A stretch of DNA of 64,000 nucleotides from Mucilaginibacter sp. OK098 (GTDB taxonomy: Bacteria > Bacteroidota > Bacteroidia > Sphingobacteriales > Sphingobacteriaceae). The stretch spans positions 558,504 to 622,503 of the forward strand of contig NZ_FRCM01000003.1 in assembly GCF_900142915.1 (NCBI RefSeq), given 5' to 3'. Shown here in pieces: positions 27,099 to 35,235 of this stretch. Positions within the stretch are counted from its first letter, which is position 1. Each line of letters opens with the position of its first letter. A program made the translations under genes and the position numbers. Below the pieces are notes generated by a model, which was not told the DNA's origin, ran no database searches, and saw only the letters and a list, made by a program, of their open reading frames with translations.

Positions 27099-28211
27099 AT
27101 GAAGAAAGTTATATATATTTTAGGATTATCAAGTATCATGACATTATCTGCCAGGGCTCAACTGGTAAGCCTGAATAATAAGGAAGTAAGTTCAATGCGC
27201 AAGGCGATAAATCTTGACAAATACGAACCATCAACCTACAGAAAGGTTTTTAACCCTTATTTGAAAGCTGCGGATGAGGCATTAACAGAAACACCTAACC
27301 CTATAGCAGAAATATTATCGCAGGGGCTATTAGAAGGTAATCCTAAAAAGACCGCCAGCCTAAAGGCTGTTGAAGATGCTTATAAAACGTATGCTTTATC
27401 ATTAGCCTATAAGTATAATGGGGAAAAGAAATTTTTAGATAAAGCAACTGAATATTTGCTGGCCTGGGCAAAAGTCAATAACGCCACAGGCGACCCGATA
27501 AACGAAACTAAACTGGAAGATATGGTTACAGCCTATGACCTTACCAGGAATGACATACAGCAAGATAACAGGGTTGTGATTGACCATTGGCTGAGCAGTA
27601 TTGCTGATGCCGAAGTAAACAGCGAATCGGCAAAGCCGGGTAGAGGCACGGCAATCAATAACTGGAATTCGCACCGCATAAAAATGATCGCGCTGATCAA
27701 CTATACTCTGCACGATCACAAATATGACAACCTCATAATCAGCGAACTGGAAAAACAACTGGCTGTCAATTTAAATCCTGACGGAACCACTCATGACCTG
27801 GTGGAAAGGGATGCCTTTCATTATCACACTTATGATCTTGAGCCATTACTAACTACCTGCATTGCCATTTACAGGGCTACCGGTAAAAATTACTTTACCT
27901 TTCAAACTGCAAATGGCGCTTCTATCAAAAAATGTGTGGATTATATGATCCCTTTTATGACTGGTGAAAAAACACACCCGGAGTTTGTAAACAGCACGGT
28001 TCCATTTGACCAGAAGCGCGCTAAAAACAATGAGAAAGGTTATGCCGCAGGCACACTGTTTAACCCTCAAAACGGGTTACAGGTGTTTTCATTAGCCGAA
28101 TTTTTTGATCCCGGCTACTTGAATGTAATTTTCAAAGCTTCAAAAGATGGGAACCAATATTTTAACTGGCGCATGGCGATGAACAAGTTTACAAGGAATG
28201 ATAAAAATTAG
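27099..28211 (+). CDS. Alginate-lyase-fold polysaccharide lyase (third member)
   Basis: The 370-aa secreted protein has a signal peptide (about 1-20, ending LSARAQ). It has the alginate_lyase (PF05426) helical toroid: an INNWNSHRIKM helix in the place of the Asn-His active-site motif, and DGTTHDLVERDAFHYHTYDLEPL with His and Tyr residues suited to beta-elimination. It differs clearly from the two other toroid lyases at 16293 and 18771. It is last in the operon yhcH-GH88-kdgF-lyase, 49 bp after kdgF. Substrate is probably the same uronan or its oligomers. Confidence 0.78.
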   Translation: MKKVIYILGLSSIMTLSARAQLVSLNNKEVSSMRKAINLDKYEPSTYRKVFNPYLKAADEALTETPNPIAEILSQGLLEGNPKKTASLKAVEDAYKTYALSLAYKYNGEKKFLDKATEYLLAWAKVNNATGDPINETKLEDMVTAYDLTRNDIQQDNRVVIDHWLSSIADAEVNSESAKPGRGTAINNWNSHRIKMIALINYTLHDHKYDNLIISELEKQLAVNLNPDGTTHDLVERDAFHYHTYDLEPLLTTCIAIYRATGKNYFTFQTANGASIKKCVDYMIPFMTGEKTHPEFVNSTVPFDQKRAKNNEKGYAAGTLFNPQNGLQVFSLAEFFDPGYLNVIFKASKDGNQYFNWRMAMNKFTRNDKN

Positions 28212-28221
28212 TTCAGGAACA

Positions 28222-29388
28222 TTATGATCCCTTGATCAACTCCTGCATCTTTAAGTTAAAATTTGTTTTGTTTATCCCGGTAAGCTTATCAAGCGCCTTA
28301 AAATAATTTTCATCACCTGGTTCTTTCTTACCGCACCCCAATAGCTCCATAACAACCGGGAAGCCCTTTTCTTTTTCTATCTTTTGCACAATTAAGGCGT
28401 TCAGCATGTATGATATTTTTAATGTTTTATCTGTTCCGACAAAGTTACTTCCATCTAAGTATAGCTTTAACCAATCTGCATTCGGGTTATCCGACACATA
28501 CTTTTTAAACTGGGCCAATATTTCGTTCCAGGTAAATCCCCAGCTTCCCCCATATAAATAAGCGCATGCTTCATCAACCGGCCTGTTAATTACGCCTGGT
28601 GATAATATAATCCGCAGCCTTGCATGCCACAGATCATGCGGATCAAACCGGCGCGTTTCTGAGTTCCATCCATTTACAACTAAGGTTGTATTATTTCCAC
28701 GGGTGTCAAGGTTAATTGTTTTATAACCTGCATAATCCTGCATGTATTCAATCCCCGTTAGTTGCTGCACTTCCAAAAAATTATCACATAAGTAAACTTC
28801 AACAACTTGTTGCGGCGCTTTTAACTTATCATCATAAAAATTCACCTTTTTTTGATATGCTTTTGCGTTCACTATATCTATGGTATCGCGAAAATAATAC
28901 GTGATATTATTAAACTTCCTGGTTTTCCAGCCAATGGTATTTTGCTTTAAGGGCGAATAAAAACAAAACTGTGTGCCCTCTCTTTTTGCCAGCAGCCTGT
29001 AGCTTGCGTGTAAAACAGGGGTATGTTCATCAATACTCATATAGGAGATCTGCGCAACGAAATTATCGTTATCCAGCCGGGTTAGGTTTGTCAAATAGCA
29101 TTTATAATAATTGCTATCCTTTAATTTCCTGCTCAGCCCTGATCCTTTCATTGCGTCTAACAGGATCTCTGTTTCCAGTAATCTTTCCTTTAAAACAAAA
29201 TTATTGGCATTGTTTGGCTTTTCCTTTTGTTTAAGAAATCCATTCAGCGAGGTTATTACCTGGTTGTTGGTAGTTGTATCCTTTGGCAATAGGATCCCGC
29301 TTTGTATAATAACAGATTGGGCTGAACAAAAACAAGTAAAACTTACTAAAATGAAGGTTAAGGTGAGCCTGTGCGATATGATAAGCAT
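28222..29388 (-). CDS. Secreted gluzincin-like protein with HDxxH motif, uncharacterised
   Basis: The 388-aa protein has a signal peptide (about 1-23). I do not recognise a named family. Near the C-terminus HDLWH (His251, Asp252, His255) is followed 18 residues later by Glu273 in DEACAYLYGG. This is the HExxH-18-E layout of gluzincin (peptidase-MA-like) zinc proteases, but with Asp in place of the catalytic Glu. It may therefore be a degenerate or inactive peptidase. It converges with the third lyase gene, 10 bp away. Confidence 0.6.
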   Translation of the reverse strand: MLIISHRLTLTFILVSFTCFCSAQSVIIQSGILLPKDTTTNNQVITSLNGFLKQKEKPNNANNFVLKERLLETEILLDAMKGSGLSRKLKDSNYYKCYLTNLTRLDNDNFVAQISYMSIDEHTPVLHASYRLLAKREGTQFCFYSPLKQNTIGWKTRKFNNITYYFRDTIDIVNAKAYQKKVNFYDDKLKAPQQVVEVYLCDNFLEVQQLTGIEYMQDYAGYKTINLDTRGNNTTLVVNGWNSETRRFDPHDLWHARLRIILSPGVINRPVDEACAYLYGGSWGFTWNEILAQFKKYVSDNPNADWLKLYLDGSNFVGTDKTLKISYMLNALIVQKIEKEKGFPVVMELLGCGKKEPGDENYFKALDKLTGINKTNFNLKMQELIKGS

Positions 29389-29804
29389 GGTTAAGGATTT
29401 TAGGCTTCAAGATAAGAATATAATTAACCAGGAAACGAATTTAAGTATTCCAAATATCATGATCAGTTTATTATCGTAATCGCTTCATATCCTGGCATTT
29501 CCGATCCATCTTTAGGCAGGATCAGGAAAGAATTGGTAAAGAAATAGTAACCCCAGGCATCCGTTTAATTCCGCAGGCCTTCGACCTGCGCTGGCGTATT
29601 ACGACCTTTCAGGCCTTTTGGCATTGTGGCAGAACCACAAGTATCCAGCCCAGAAGAGGCAACATATAATAGCAAAGGTTGAAGGCCAGCAACAGAAGTA
29701 CGCGAGTTGTTATAAAAAACAATTATCACAGCGTTCATTTCTTGCCAATTGGCAAGAAGCCCTTGTGTTTATTGCTGTTCCTTTGTTTTATAAAAAACAA
29801 ACAA
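29389..29804. other. Intergenic region with small hairpins
   Basis: This gap of about 416 bases has a CGCAGG...CCTGCG hairpin at 29572-29590, whose CCTTCGACCTGCG segment recurs at 52613-52625, and a TGTGG...CCACA hairpin at 29625-29639. No convincing gene is present; the frame open upstream of 29805 lacks a plausible start. Confidence 0.4.
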
Positions 29805-30473
29805 ATGGAACACTTACCAATTTATATCAGCATTGTATTTATGCTCACCACACTTCTTGCCATAGGCCTGTTGTACAAAGCCGCTAACCATTCAAAATTT
29901 GTATTAATAGCCGCAATATTGTGGCTGGCACTTCAGGCGATCGTTGGCCTGTCCGGATTTTATACCGTTACGAATGTAATTCCGCCAAGATTTCCGTTAT
30001 TGCTGATGCCACCGGTAGTATTCATCGCAGCCCTGTTTATTATTAAAAAAGGAAGATTGTTTATGGATGGCTTTGATGTAAAAACACTGACCCTGCTCCA
30101 TATCGTAAGGATTCCTGTTGAACTTACCCTATACCTGTTATTCCTGCACAAGCTGGTGCCCGGAATAATTACTTTCGAGGGCCGGAACTTTGATATCCTT
30201 TGCGGACTAACCGCGCCAATTGTTTATTATTTTGGATACATTAAAAATGTGCTGAACAAAAAGATAATAATAGGCTGGAATATCATCTGCTTACTGTTCC
30301 TTGCAAATGTTGTTATCACCGCGGTTTTATCTGCTCCATTTCCTTTTCAAAAATTCGGGTTCGACCAGCCTAACATTGCGCTTTTTTATTTTCCGTTTAT
30401 CTGGCTGCCTTGCTTTATTGTGCCTGCAGTGTTATTCGCCCACCTGGTATCATTAAGGAAACTGATAAAATAA
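29805..30473 (+). CDS. Multi-pass membrane protein, uncharacterised
   Basis: The protein has 222 aa from Met at 29805 (MEHLPIYIS). The longer frame from 29679 adds a basic stretch unlike the rest and was rejected. Six or seven hydrophobic helices cover nearly the whole length, with conserved-looking short loops such as NVIPPRFPLLLMPP and VRIPVELTLY. It resembles small Bacteroidota membrane proteins without known function. There is no operon partner. Confidence 0.7.
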   Translation: MEHLPIYISIVFMLTTLLAIGLLYKAANHSKFVLIAAILWLALQAIVGLSGFYTVTNVIPPRFPLLLMPPVVFIAALFIIKKGRLFMDGFDVKTLTLLHIVRIPVELTLYLLFLHKLVPGIITFEGRNFDILCGLTAPIVYYFGYIKNVLNKKIIIGWNIICLLFLANVVITAVLSAPFPFQKFGFDQPNIALFYFPFIWLPCFIVPAVLFAHLVSLRKLIK

Positions 30474-30610
30474 TCCGATTCGAAATGTACCTTAAGGCGT
30501 TGTTTAATTATTAAAGGTTAATGAATTTAATTGGGTGTTAATCGTTTTATTAACCGGTTTTTTAATATCCGGCATCTATTATTGCGATACCAATTAAACA
30601 CACCTTTACT

Positions 30611-31738
30611 ATGAGAAATCTTTTTTACATTTTATTTATTGCTTTAGGTTTTGCCTGCATGGGCTGCACTAAAGCCTATCAATTACCGGCACCGCAATCA
30701 GTAAAACCTGCGCCAGCTACCGTTATCACAAATTTTACATTGAAAGATGCGGATGCAGCTTACACAGCCTTCAACACTTATTTTTATAACCCAACAGCCA
30801 AACTATATTACAACGCTACCGATAAAAGCGGCATAGGAGCCATATGGACCCAGGCCATTTACTGGGATTTGGCCATGGATGTTTACGAACGGACCAAAAG
30901 CCCGGCCCAGTTAACAATGGTAAATGATATTTACACAGGCGGGGCCAGCCAGTACGATAACTACAACTGGAACAATCAAACTACCTGGTTCATTTACGAC
31001 GATATGATGTGGTGGGTAACTGCTTTGGCAAGGGCCAACCAGCTCACAGGCAATGCAGCCTACCTGCAAAATTCAATTGCGGGCTTTAACCATGTATGGG
31101 CCGGTTCATATGATCCCATTGATGGTGGTATGTTTTGGGATTTTCAGCACAGCGGTAAAAATGCCTGTATTAATTATCCTACAGTTATTGCGGCTGTCCG
31201 CCTGTATCAGATCACAAAAGACACCAGCTATCTTGCAAAAGCAAAATCAATTTATGCCTGGTCGAAAACAAATTTATTCAATGCAACCAATGGTGAAGTG
31301 GCCGACCATAAAATAGGCAATAACCCACCCGGCTACCAGGATTATACTTATAACCAGGGCACTGCCATTGGCGCAGCGGTTATGCTTTATAAAGTAACAA
31401 ACGATGCCACTTACCTGGCTGATGCCAAACTGGCTGCCGATTATACCCAAAACAGCATGTGTGTTGACGGCATATTACCTGCCGAAGGTGATTTTAACGA
31501 ACAGGGCGTGCTGAAAGCCATATTTGCCCAATACATAATGATGCTGATAAACGATGGCGGCCAAAAGCAATATTTAACCTGGATCCAGAAAAATGTTAAC
31601 ACAGGCTGGACAAACCGCGATAAAGCCCGCAATTTAACCTACCGCAACTACGCAGTAGCATGCCCGACAGGGATCATACAATCATACGAAGCAAGCAGCG
31701 TGGTAACGTTTATGCAGATTTGTCCGCCATCTGAATAA
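30611..31738 (+). CDS. GH76-family endo-alpha-1,6-mannanase, lipoprotein
   Basis: The 375-aa lipoprotein has lipobox Cys19 (FACMGC). It has the (alpha/alpha)6 barrel of GH76 with the catalytic Asp-Asp pair at 130-131 (IYDDMMWWVTALARA), YDPIDGGMFWDF and a YTYNQGTAIGAAV helix. GH76 enzymes cut alpha-1,6-mannan backbones of fungal cell walls. The gene stands alone without SusCD. The 3' end of a second, decayed GH76 gene lies 2.6 kb downstream at 34305-34415. Confidence 0.92.
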   Translation: MRNLFYILFIALGFACMGCTKAYQLPAPQSVKPAPATVITNFTLKDADAAYTAFNTYFYNPTAKLYYNATDKSGIGAIWTQAIYWDLAMDVYERTKSPAQLTMVNDIYTGGASQYDNYNWNNQTTWFIYDDMMWWVTALARANQLTGNAAYLQNSIAGFNHVWAGSYDPIDGGMFWDFQHSGKNACINYPTVIAAVRLYQITKDTSYLAKAKSIYAWSKTNLFNATNGEVADHKIGNNPPGYQDYTYNQGTAIGAAVMLYKVTNDATYLADAKLAADYTQNSMCVDGILPAEGDFNEQGVLKAIFAQYIMMLINDGGQKQYLTWIQKNVNTGWTNRDKARNLTYRNYAVACPTGIIQSYEASSVVTFMQICPPSE

Positions 31739-31791
31739 TTTCATCAAGGCATGTTTAGGGCTCAATTATTATAACAGGACTTACTAATAAA

Positions 31792-33657
31792 TTACTTTAC
31801 CCAATAAGCATCGGCTACACCATTTTTGTTAAAGTATTTGCCATCGGCTTCCAGCCTGATCATTTTAATGGCAGGTACCTGACCATCAGTTAGCAGGCAC
31901 AGATAGTCGCTATCATCAGCAATCAAATCTTTAACAAACAACCCTGATTTTAAGAGCTCTACTGATGTTTTATAGGTAAACCATTGGCCATCTTCGCGCA
32001 TATAGCTGATCTGTACATGCGGCGGGCTGCCAAAAAAGGCCTTTATTTTGCCTGCAAGGTTATATTGGATCTCCAGCTTTATGAAATTGGCCTGGTTGAT
32101 GTCTACAGGATCTTTTAAAGAGAATTCCTGCTTTTTCAACGGCGTAAATTGCAACGGGCTTGTCTTGTTTTTTCGCTGTAGCACCATTCGCAACCTTTCA
32201 TTTGATGTAAATGAATCGATGAGGGTGTAGTTATTCAGGATGAACAAATTAATCAGGCTTTCATCGTTAAACGGATAGCGGTTATCAATAGCATCGTAAT
32301 TATAAATCAGGATATCGGGCGCCTGCTTTACGTAATAGTCGTAGTTGGTTTTTTCCAACGCCGCTGTATACACTGAATAAGACTGGAAGACAGGCCTTGG
32401 TCTATAATTAAGTTTGTTTTCCATCGCATATTCGCTATCCCATGGAAAAACATCAACTGTTTTATTCCCTATGTTATTCAGCACACGCTGTGGTATGTAC
32501 CGTTTATCCTGCTGGTTAACGTAAATGAGGGAATTATACTCCCTAAACTGCTTTATGTATGCAGCCGGCCCCGCAACCCGCTTTGCGAATGATTCATCAA
32601 TTGTCCTGTTCTCCGAAACAAAGAAAAGCGCAAACAGGATAATAACCAGTAAATATTTTAAGTGCGGTTTCTGCTTTTCACCAGTTGTAAATCCGCACAA
32701 TAATATAAGAGGCGCAAAAGAAAAGTATTCATACAGATGTTGTACATCATTCCTTAATGTGGCTTGCTTCTGCAATAAGAAGATAAATATGATACATGCA
32801 ATTGTGTATATGATAAGGCTATGCTTTTTCTCCCTGATCTGCCAATATAATTTATAGAAAAACCACAGCAGCAGGGCAAAGAAAAGTATATACAGGCTAT
32901 GTTCTATATGGAAGTGTTCTTCATCAAGATACATAACATCGTTATAACCTTTTATTATTTCTAACGAACCGGCTATATAACTGATAATGGAAACATTCAA
33001 CAGCACAGCCGAAGCAATAACGAGCACCATAAAGGAAACACAGCAGATCAGCAGTTTTACCGGTGTTATTTTTTTGCAAACGAACAAGTTTATAAAATGA
33101 CCGCATAGAAACACCATGGCAATAAGGCCCGTATTCATTTTAATATAAAAAGCCAATACTGTTAGTACTATTAGCATGGCCAGGAAAAATGGCCGCTGAT
33201 CATAAAAGGTTTTCATCATCCAGTAAATAATGAAAAACAGGAGCACCCATGACAGGTCGGAACCAAAATTCTGGTTAACAACCAGCATTGTGCAGATAAG
33301 TATGGATGCCGCCAGGAACTTATCAATATTGGTTTTAAGAAAATCAATAAAAACGAAATAGAAGTTAATAACTATAAATCCGTCAAATAACACAAAAAAC
33401 CATCTTGAAATTCCCCAGCCTGTTCTTGTTGCAAAGTAAGCCAGCGGCCCGTAGGTGTATACAATATCCTTTCCCCATACCAAATGTTTTATAGATGCGT
33501 AGCTCAGCGTCATTACCCAGGAAACATCGAGGCCAAACCAGCTTGGGCCCTTATCCACCAACTGGCTGCGTACGGCAAACGGCGTATTAATCATCAATAA
33601 GGCCAACAGGGCAGCAAAGGATTGCCAAAACAGAATGGAAGAAAAATTTTTTTTCAT
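31792..33657 (-). CDS. Large GT-C-like membrane protein, uncharacterised
   Basis: The 621-aa protein has 10-12 hydrophobic segments in the first 340 residues and a soluble C-terminal third. A large first loop with DVSWVMTLSY and later acidic loops resembles GT-C-type membrane glycosyltransferases, but no clear catalytic motif is visible, so the call stays at the architectural level. The soluble part (about 410-621) is beta-rich. It lies convergent to the GH76 gene. Function is unknown. Confidence 0.65.
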   Translation of the reverse strand: MKKNFSSILFWQSFAALLALLMINTPFAVRSQLVDKGPSWFGLDVSWVMTLSYASIKHLVWGKDIVYTYGPLAYFATRTGWGISRWFFVLFDGFIVINFYFVFIDFLKTNIDKFLAASILICTMLVVNQNFGSDLSWVLLFFIIYWMMKTFYDQRPFFLAMLIVLTVLAFYIKMNTGLIAMVFLCGHFINLFVCKKITPVKLLICCVSFMVLVIASAVLLNVSIISYIAGSLEIIKGYNDVMYLDEEHFHIEHSLYILFFALLLWFFYKLYWQIREKKHSLIIYTIACIIFIFLLQKQATLRNDVQHLYEYFSFAPLILLCGFTTGEKQKPHLKYLLVIILFALFFVSENRTIDESFAKRVAGPAAYIKQFREYNSLIYVNQQDKRYIPQRVLNNIGNKTVDVFPWDSEYAMENKLNYRPRPVFQSYSVYTAALEKTNYDYYVKQAPDILIYNYDAIDNRYPFNDESLINLFILNNYTLIDSFTSNERLRMVLQRKNKTSPLQFTPLKKQEFSLKDPVDINQANFIKLEIQYNLAGKIKAFFGSPPHVQISYMREDGQWFTYKTSVELLKSGLFVKDLIADDSDYLCLLTDGQVPAIKMIRLEADGKYFNKNGVADAYWVK

Positions 33658-33800
33658 TTAATGGATTGAGTACTGTGCATAGCAGCTAATGAGTTAATAA
33701 TAATGATACTCCATAAAACTGCATCCGGTTGCTTTTTCGCCGGCTGATAAGAAAATAAATATGCGCTGAATAAAAAATCAACTTTTGTACAGGCCCTTTT

Positions 33801-34211
33801 TTATAAGATCTGGTTAAACTCCAGCCGCTCTCCGTCGGGACCTAAAATATTAAAGTATTTACACCCGTTTTTCCAAAAAGGGAGAAAAACCGGCGCATCC
33901 TCAACGATGCGAAATGTGGCGTTTTTCAATTCACTGAACGCTAAATCAATATCATCTACATCAAAAGCTACATGATCTACATGGCCATCTACCCGGTTTC
34001 TTATTTCATCAAGCGCCGGATCCGGAAACTGGTAAATTTCAATGATCATTTCTCCTTTTTGCATCATAGCCATTTTACCCTTGCCGCCATTATGATCAAA
34101 TCCCGATGCCATTACATTTTCAAATCCCAGTTTCTTATAAAATAATTCAGATCTGTTTAAATCAGTTACGGGGATTCCTATATGCTGGATATGGTTGATT
34201 TTAAAGTTCAT
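33801..34211 (-). CDS. VOC-family (glyoxalase-like) protein
   Basis: The protein has 136 aa from Met at 34211 (MNFKINHIQHIGIPV). An upstream Met at 34265 adds 18 residues of non-family sequence, so I use the later start. Two betaalphabetabetabeta modules are visible: HIGIPVTDLNRSELFYKKLGF at the start, DHVAFDVDDIDLAF in the middle and the C-terminal DPDGERLEFNQI-type strand (GPDGERLEF). The His and Glu positions fit a metal site. The substrate is unknown. Confidence 0.85.
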   Translation of the reverse strand: MNFKINHIQHIGIPVTDLNRSELFYKKLGFENVMASGFDHNGGKGKMAMMQKGEMIIEIYQFPDPALDEIRNRVDGHVDHVAFDVDDIDLAFSELKNATFRIVEDAPVFLPFWKNGCKYFNILGPDGERLEFNQIL

Positions 34212-34304
34212 AAAATAAAGGTAGTTGTTTACAGAATAGAAAGCCTTCAAAAAAAATCGCCCCAACAGCGGGCTTTCATAGGGGCCCCTTGGGGAAACTA
34301 ATCC

Positions 34305-34415
34305 CGCAATTTAACCTACCGTAATTCCGCGGTTGCCTGTCCAACCGGGATCATACAATCGTACGAGGCCAGCACCTTGGTAACTTTTATGCAGATTTGT
34401 CCACCGGCCAACTAA
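34305..34415 (+). pseudogene. 3' remnant of a second GH76 gene
   Basis: In one frame this stretch encodes 36 residues and a stop that align without gaps to the C-terminus of the intact GH76 protein at 30611-31738: NLTYRN, then AVACPTGIIQSYEAS, then VTFMQICPP. The nucleotide sequence is close but not identical, with mainly third-position changes, so it is a diverged paralogue rather than a recent copy. Upstream of 34305 no GH76 sequence can be found; the VOC gene occupies the space in the other direction. Confidence 0.85.
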
Positions 34416-34462
34416 TCAATATTCATACAGGGCTATCCCGGGTTGAAATATTGAGAATAGCC

Positions 34463-35134
34463 CTATAATTTTGAAAACATATTTGCCGTGCCCTTTTTAT
34501 TAGAGCGTCCCACCCTTAAAAACTTGTTGTCAAATTTGAAGGGGATAAAATTTTTAATACTATTTATGTAATTCCAAAACTCCTGATTAGGTTCAGTAAA
34601 AGGAAAACATAAACTTACGCTAACACAGCTGCTTTTTGTAAGCCATATTAAAAAGCTAGAGTCATACTGCTGATTTGGCAATTCAACTCCGCTAATGGGA
34701 TCGATCAATTTAAAATCATATGATATAATCAATTCAATTGGGCCAAGATTATACTTAGGATAAGGCTGTCCGTCTATTAAATATTTGATTGCTTTTTCCA
34801 AATCCTGCGCGGTTAACTGCCACTCTGTTCGTGTTTGTTTTGAAGGGATGTTTGCCGGATATAAATAACTAACTGGTTGGGTTTCCCCGGTCCCGAAAAT
34901 GTTTTTTGCGTTCTCAAGTATTACATCTGCTAATTCCGGTGTTTCTCCATGATCTTCATCAGCTGTATAAGCGGTCAAGTATATATTCCGCGGTTCGTTG
35001 ACTTTTGTAGTAGTGCAAGCCGTCAAAAAAAGTGTTACATTTTTCCAAACCTTTTCAATTTTACCCCCGGTAAGTGCCTGCGTAGTCCGGCTAACCGGCA
35101 ATTTGTAGATTACATAAGGCCTTTGAGCTATCAT
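34463..35134 (-). CDS. Uncharacterised protein
   Basis: The 223-aa protein has no signal peptide and no recognised domain. A central acidic stretch (YTADEDHGETPELADVILENAKNIF) and a C-terminal part rich in aromatic residues (CFPFTEPNQEFWNYINSI) suggest a soluble globular protein of immunity-protein-like character, but this is only an impression. It lies alone between the GH76 remnant and the M1 peptidase gene. Confidence 0.55.
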   Translation of the reverse strand: MIAQRPYVIYKLPVSRTTQALTGGKIEKVWKNVTLFLTACTTTKVNEPRNIYLTAYTADEDHGETPELADVILENAKNIFGTGETQPVSYLYPANIPSKQTRTEWQLTAQDLEKAIKYLIDGQPYPKYNLGPIELIISYDFKLIDPISGVELPNQQYDSSFLIWLTKSSCVSVSLCFPFTEPNQEFWNYINSIKNFIPFKFDNKFLRVGRSNKKGTANMFSKL

Positions 35135-35178
35135 TTTGTTTATATTAACTCACATAACTAATTTATAATTTATTAAAA

Positions 35179-35208
35179 AAAGCCTTCAAACTTTCATTTA
35201 AAGGCTTT
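35179..35208 (-). terminator. Terminator with conserved loop (copy 1), after the M1 peptidase gene
   Basis: AAAGCCTT (35179-35186) pairs with AAGGCTTT (35201-35208), plus three inner pairs and loop CTTTCA. On the minus strand it is followed by T residues. Nearly the same hairpin recurs at 56162 and 57573. Confidence 0.75.
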
Positions 35209-35235
35209 CTTAACTTCATTTATTCCGTGTGATAT

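Noticed and set aside
29618..29887. Overlapping frames upstream of the membrane protein at 29805
   Set aside because: They end inside the membrane protein gene or precede its natural start and show no domain.
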